Source of the DNA: G965207335 sp965207335
Lineage (GTDB): Bacteria; Pseudomonadota; Gammaproteobacteria; PS1; Pseudothioglobaceae
Reading direction: 5' to 3'
DNA length: 64,000 bases
Assembly (NCBI GenBank): GCA_965207335.1
Contig: OZ242267.1
Location: forward strand, 1,178,001-1,242,000
The position numbers and the translations under genes were made by a program. The notes beneath the pieces are model-generated. The model made no database searches and was not told the DNA's origin. It saw only the letters and a list, made by a program, of their open reading frames with translations. Below, piece by piece: positions 61,540 through 64,000 of this stretch. Each line of letters starts with the position of its first letter. Position 1 is the stretch's first letter.

Positions 61540-61611
61540 ACTAACTATTTTAGGAGTACTATAAACAACATTAATAATTTTTAAAAAAATAAAGGCATCC
61601 CTTATACTAAC

Positions 61612-61685
61612 TGTCATTGCGAGCATTTGTAAAAGGTGAATCGTCATTGCGAGCCTTAATAAAGGCGTGGCAATCTCATCTTATA
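61612..61685 (+). repeat. REP-like palindromes
   Basis: GTCATTGCGAGCATTTGTAA and CGTCATTGCGAGCCTTAATA followed by GGCGTGGCAATCTCATC, in the gap before hicB. The rest of this gap (61540-61834) shows no gene. Confidence 0.7.
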
Positions 61686-61834
61686 AGCACAGTATAGTTA
61701 ATAACACTCCCTAATTATTACATAATGCATAAAACACCTGCCTAATAACTTAATGTAGTAATCTTATTTTTATTATTGGGCATAAGTTTTTGATATATAA
61801 TAATATATACAGTTTTTAATTTAAGGTGCTAATT

Positions 61835-62038
61835 ATGAAGCTAAAAGTAATCGTTCATAAAGCAGAACAAGGTGGATATTGGGCAGAAGTACCATCTATT
61901 GCTGGTTGTGTTAGTCAAGGAAATAGCTTTGATGAGTTGCTAGAAAATATTTATGAGGCAGTTGAAGGCTGTTTATCTGTTGATGTTACTGATGTTGAAA
62001 TATCTCAACAAGATAAAGTAATGGAAATTGCTTTTTGA
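61835..62038 (+). CDS. hicB: HicB-family antitoxin
   Basis: Short HicB domain (67 aa): VIVHKAEQGGYWAEVPSIAG, CVSQGNSFDELLENIYEAVEG. This is the RNase H-like fold that masks HicA. It has no added DNA-binding domain, so autoregulation may be weak or depend on another fold. The ATG at 61835 is chosen over an earlier GTG because AAGG lies 8 bases upstream. The antitoxin gene precedes the toxin gene, an order seen in many small HicBA pairs. Confidence 0.88.
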   Translation: MKLKVIVHKAEQGGYWAEVPSIAGCVSQGNSFDELLENIYEAVEGCLSVDVTDVEISQQDKVMEIAF

Positions 62039-62241
62039 AAACAATTAGTGGTAAGGATTTTTGCAAAATACTTGAAAGCAAGGGCTGGGAGTTGAAGCGT
62101 ATTAATGGCAGTCATCATATTTATATAAAAGATGGCATAAATACTCGTATCTCTGTTCCTGTACATAAAAGTCAATCTCTTAAACTAGGATTACAAAAAC
62201 ATATAATGAAAATTGCAAATATTAACGAAAGTGAGTTGTAA
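62035..62241 (+). CDS. hicA: HicA-family mRNA interferase toxin
   Basis: 68-aa double-stranded-RNA-binding-fold toxin: SGKDFCKILESKGWELKRIN, GSHHIYIKDG with the catalytic His, and the C-terminal PVHKSQSLKLGLQKHIMKIA. The TTG start at 62035 overlaps the hicB stop (TTGA), so the toxin is translated in coupling with its antitoxin. Confidence 0.88.
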   Translation: MKTISGKDFCKILESKGWELKRINGSHHIYIKDGINTRISVPVHKSQSLKLGLQKHIMKIANINESEL

Positions 62242-62329
62242 AACTTCTAACAAATCATTCCAGTTGATAGCTAACACATCAAGTGACATCAAGCATTTAG
62301 GTATGTGACACACAAGATATAAAATAAAA

Positions 62330-62370
62330 ACAAGCCGAAGTATCATAAGTCGGACTTGTGATTATTTTAT
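62330..62370 (+). terminator. Possible terminator after hicA
   Basis: CAAGCCGA is complemented by TCGGACTTG, followed by TGATTATTTTAT. The stem has a bulge and the U-tract is interrupted, so the call is moderate. Confidence 0.4.
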
Positions 62371-62384
62371 AACACTATCCACAC

Positions 62385-62840
62385 ATTGCACGCCTTTTTA
62401 CAAAGTCTCGCAATGACGGTGGGCATAATTCCAATTTGTTATTCTGGGTACTTTTTTAAAACCACATCACTAATGTCTCACGACAAAAATGTAAATTACA
62501 AGCACAATGTCTATATGGGGAGTTTGAGGGGCTGTTGTACAATGGTTATAGTGTACAAACTCGTTCTGCCCCTAATGGAGACCTTTGCATAAACATTGAA
62601 TAATCATCAGAACCCCGCTTTTCACTCACTTGATAATTTTTATCAAACCAGCTTTAGAACAACTAGGGCAGGCTTGATAAAATATCATCAATTAAGCAAA
62701 AATCAGAGCTCTGTTAATCATCCTTATTTATGCAAAGATCTCTAATTAAAAAACAAGCAAATATAGTTAATATGCACTGAATAACCTGTAATTGCTGTTA
62801 GGGGTTTGGGGATATTCCCCAAAGTAAGCTTTGCTTACTT
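62385..62840 (+). repeat. Modular hairpin repeat copy with nested MITE
   Basis: A REP-like piece (CAAAGTCTCGCAATGACGG), linker, GAGGGGC...GCCCCT hairpin, nested MITE (62578-62742), then TTTGGGGATATTCCCCAAA and AGTAAGCTTTGCTTACT just before the murD 3' end. The first half is nearly identical to the copies at 30850 and 32090. Confidence 0.85.
62578..62742 (-). repeat. MITE, subfamily A, nested in modular repeat
   Basis: Same site and orientation as the other nested copies; flanks TAATG and TAATT. It carries the CAGAGCTCTG form of the palindrome. Confidence 0.85.
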
Positions 62841-62851
62841 ATTTATGGCCT

Positions 62852-64000
62852 TTATTTTACAACAGCATCCACACATTGCACGGCTTTTTTAAACTCATCG
62901 CCTCTATTGTTAAAATCATAAAACATATCAAAACTAGCACAAGCAGGAGACAGTAAAATAACACCTTTATTAATAGAATCTTTTGCTAATTGCACTGCAT
63001 GTAACATTGAATTAGCATATATGGTTTTATTAGTGGCAAATAAATTGCCTATTATTTTTTTTGCCTCACCTATTATAATAATTTTATCAAATACCTTGTT
63101 TGTCTTGTAGGCAAGAGGTTTATAATCTTCTTGTTTTGGTATGCCACCTATTATAATGGCTAATTTTTTATTGTTATATTTATCTAATATTGCATCTATT
63201 GCAGCTAGTGTTGCGGCTACATTAGTTGCCTTAGAATCATTGTAATAAATATTATCTAAGCCATTAATTACTTCTAAACGATGGTTTATAGGGGCAAATT
63301 GTTTAATAGCTAAAAGCATATTTTCAATACTGATATTTAATTTATAGCCTACTGTTAAAGATGCCAAAATATTGCAGATATTATGTTTACCTATTAATTT
63401 AGTATCGTCAGCTGACATTAAAACAGTATCACCTTGTAGTAAAAAACGCCTATTATGGCAAACCACACTACCAAATTGCTGTGCATTATTAGGGATATTT
63501 AAACTATATGTTGCATCTAAAACAAGCTTTTTAGGAATAAATTCTGCATCTCTTTGTGCTATTTTTATCTCACTATATTTATAAATACTTAGCTTAGCAT
63601 TAACATAATCATTAAAATTATTGTATCTATCTAAATGGTCTGGACTAATATTTAATACCGCGGCTATTTTTAGCTTAATACTACTTAAATAATCTAATTG
63701 ATAGCTTGACAATTCTAAAACATATAATTCTATATCATCTGCTAAAACATCAAGTGCTGGAATACCAATATTGCCTGCTTTTGCGACTTTAATTTTTTCA
63801 TATTCTGCCATACAAGCAATTAAACTAACCACACTAGATTTACCGTTAGAGCCAGTAATAGCGACTATTGGTGCTTTGGCATATTGACTAAATATATCTA
63901 TATCAGTGATTATAGGTATGTTATTTTGTCTAAGTTTTATTATTAACTTATTATCTTTGGCAATACCCGGACTAACAATAACGCGCTTAATATTATTAAG
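62852..64000 (-). CDS. murD: UDP-N-acetylmuramoylalanine--D-glutamate ligase (N-terminus outside window)
   Basis: Adds D-glutamate to UDP-MurNAc-L-Ala. The frame is open to base 64000. Visible are VIVSPGIAKDNK, the ATP loop AITGSNGKSSVVSLI, KAGNIGIPALD, ELSSYQLD, NISPDHLDRY, NHRLEVINGLDNIYYNDSKA and the final LLSPACASFDMFYDFNNRGD. The N-terminal part of about 70 residues is missing because of the window edge. It is far from murE-murF, again showing a dispersed cell-wall gene cluster. Confidence 0.94.
   Translation of the reverse strand, partial: LNNIKRVIVSPGIAKDNKLIIKLRQNNIPIITDIDIFSQYAKAPIVAITGSNGKSSVVSLIACMAEYEKIKVAKAGNIGIPALDVLADDIELYVLELSSYQLDYLSSIKLKIAAVLNISPDHLDRYNNFNDYVNAKLSIYKYSEIKIAQRDAEFIPKKLVLDATYSLNIPNNAQQFGSVVCHNRRFLLQGDTVLMSADDTKLIGKHNICNILASLTVGYKLNISIENMLLAIKQFAPINHRLEVINGLDNIYYNDSKATNVAATLAAIDAILDKYNNKKLAIIIGGIPKQEDYKPLAYKTNKVFDKIIIIGEAKKIIGNLFATNKTIYANSMLHAVQLAKDSINKGVILLSPACASFDMFYDFNNRGDEFKKAVQCVDAVVK

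Noticed and set aside
1..64000. tRNA or rRNA genes
   Set aside because: No T-arm consensus (GTTCRANTC in a cloverleaf context) or rRNA-like stretch was recognised in any intergenic gap.

Overview
The window is AT-rich (about 30% G+C by eye) bacterial DNA with densely packed housekeeping genes on both strands. The gene content (EpmB, MiaB, Pcm with NlpD-like and YqaA neighbours, IlvA with two ACT domains, TldE/PmbA, UbiH family, a membrane FadE with three N-terminal hydrophobic segments) points to a gammaproteobacterium. SoxB (periplasmic thiosulfate oxidation) and a CbbY-type phosphatase (normally tied to RuBisCO) suggest a sulfur oxidiser with autotrophic potential. Acetyl-CoA synthetase and a complete beta-oxidation operon suggest mixotrophy. 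Low G+C and heavy repeat load would fit a host-associated lineage, but the sequence does not prove it.

Layout. 1-22.4 kb: housekeeping genes (uvrD, epmB, icd, argB, miaB, mscS family, nlpD-like, pcm, glyQ, dnaQ, rpoZ, acs, cbbY, ilvA, pmbA, ubiH family), interrupted by small inverted-repeat elements (MITEs). 22.4-34.4 kb: accessory region with a laterally acquired aldehyde dehydrogenase/DUF779 pair, an intact IS3-family element, several orphan genes, a copB remnant and many copies of a modular hairpin-rich repeat. A 109-bp copy of the 3' end of the ubiH-family gene lies at both edges of most of this region. 34.4-41.6 kb: soxB, murE-murF, plsY, folB-folK and dsbA. 41.6-46.4 kb: a repeat cluster, then four tandem small genes whose products have a nitrile-hydratase-like leader (NHLP) and a Gly/Ser/Thr-rich tripeptide-repeat tail, i.e. 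candidate RiPP precursors; a DUF2779 nuclease and a DUF1272 protein follow. 46.4-54.9 kb: operon fadE-fadB-fadA plus a patatin/acyl-CoA ligase fusion. 55-61 kb: hisH-hisB-asd with two unknown genes, a NIF3-family gene, hisC-thiD. 61-64 kb: a small membrane protein, hicBA, another repeat cluster and the C-terminal part of murD.

Most notable observations: (1) the four-gene NHLP-leader precursor operon with its own promoter and no modification enzyme nearby; (2) a one-polypeptide phospholipase plus fatty-acyl-CoA ligase at the end of a beta-oxidation operon; (3) fadB, whose only sensible start requires a -1 slip or one extra A on an A6 run; (4) a MITE family with 5-bp target duplications whose ends carry stop codons and which forms or adjoins the 3' ends of at least five genes; (5) a modular repeat able to fold into three consecutive hairpins, amplified about a dozen times, half of the copies with a MITE at the identical site. 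No tRNA, rRNA or CRISPR array was recognised.
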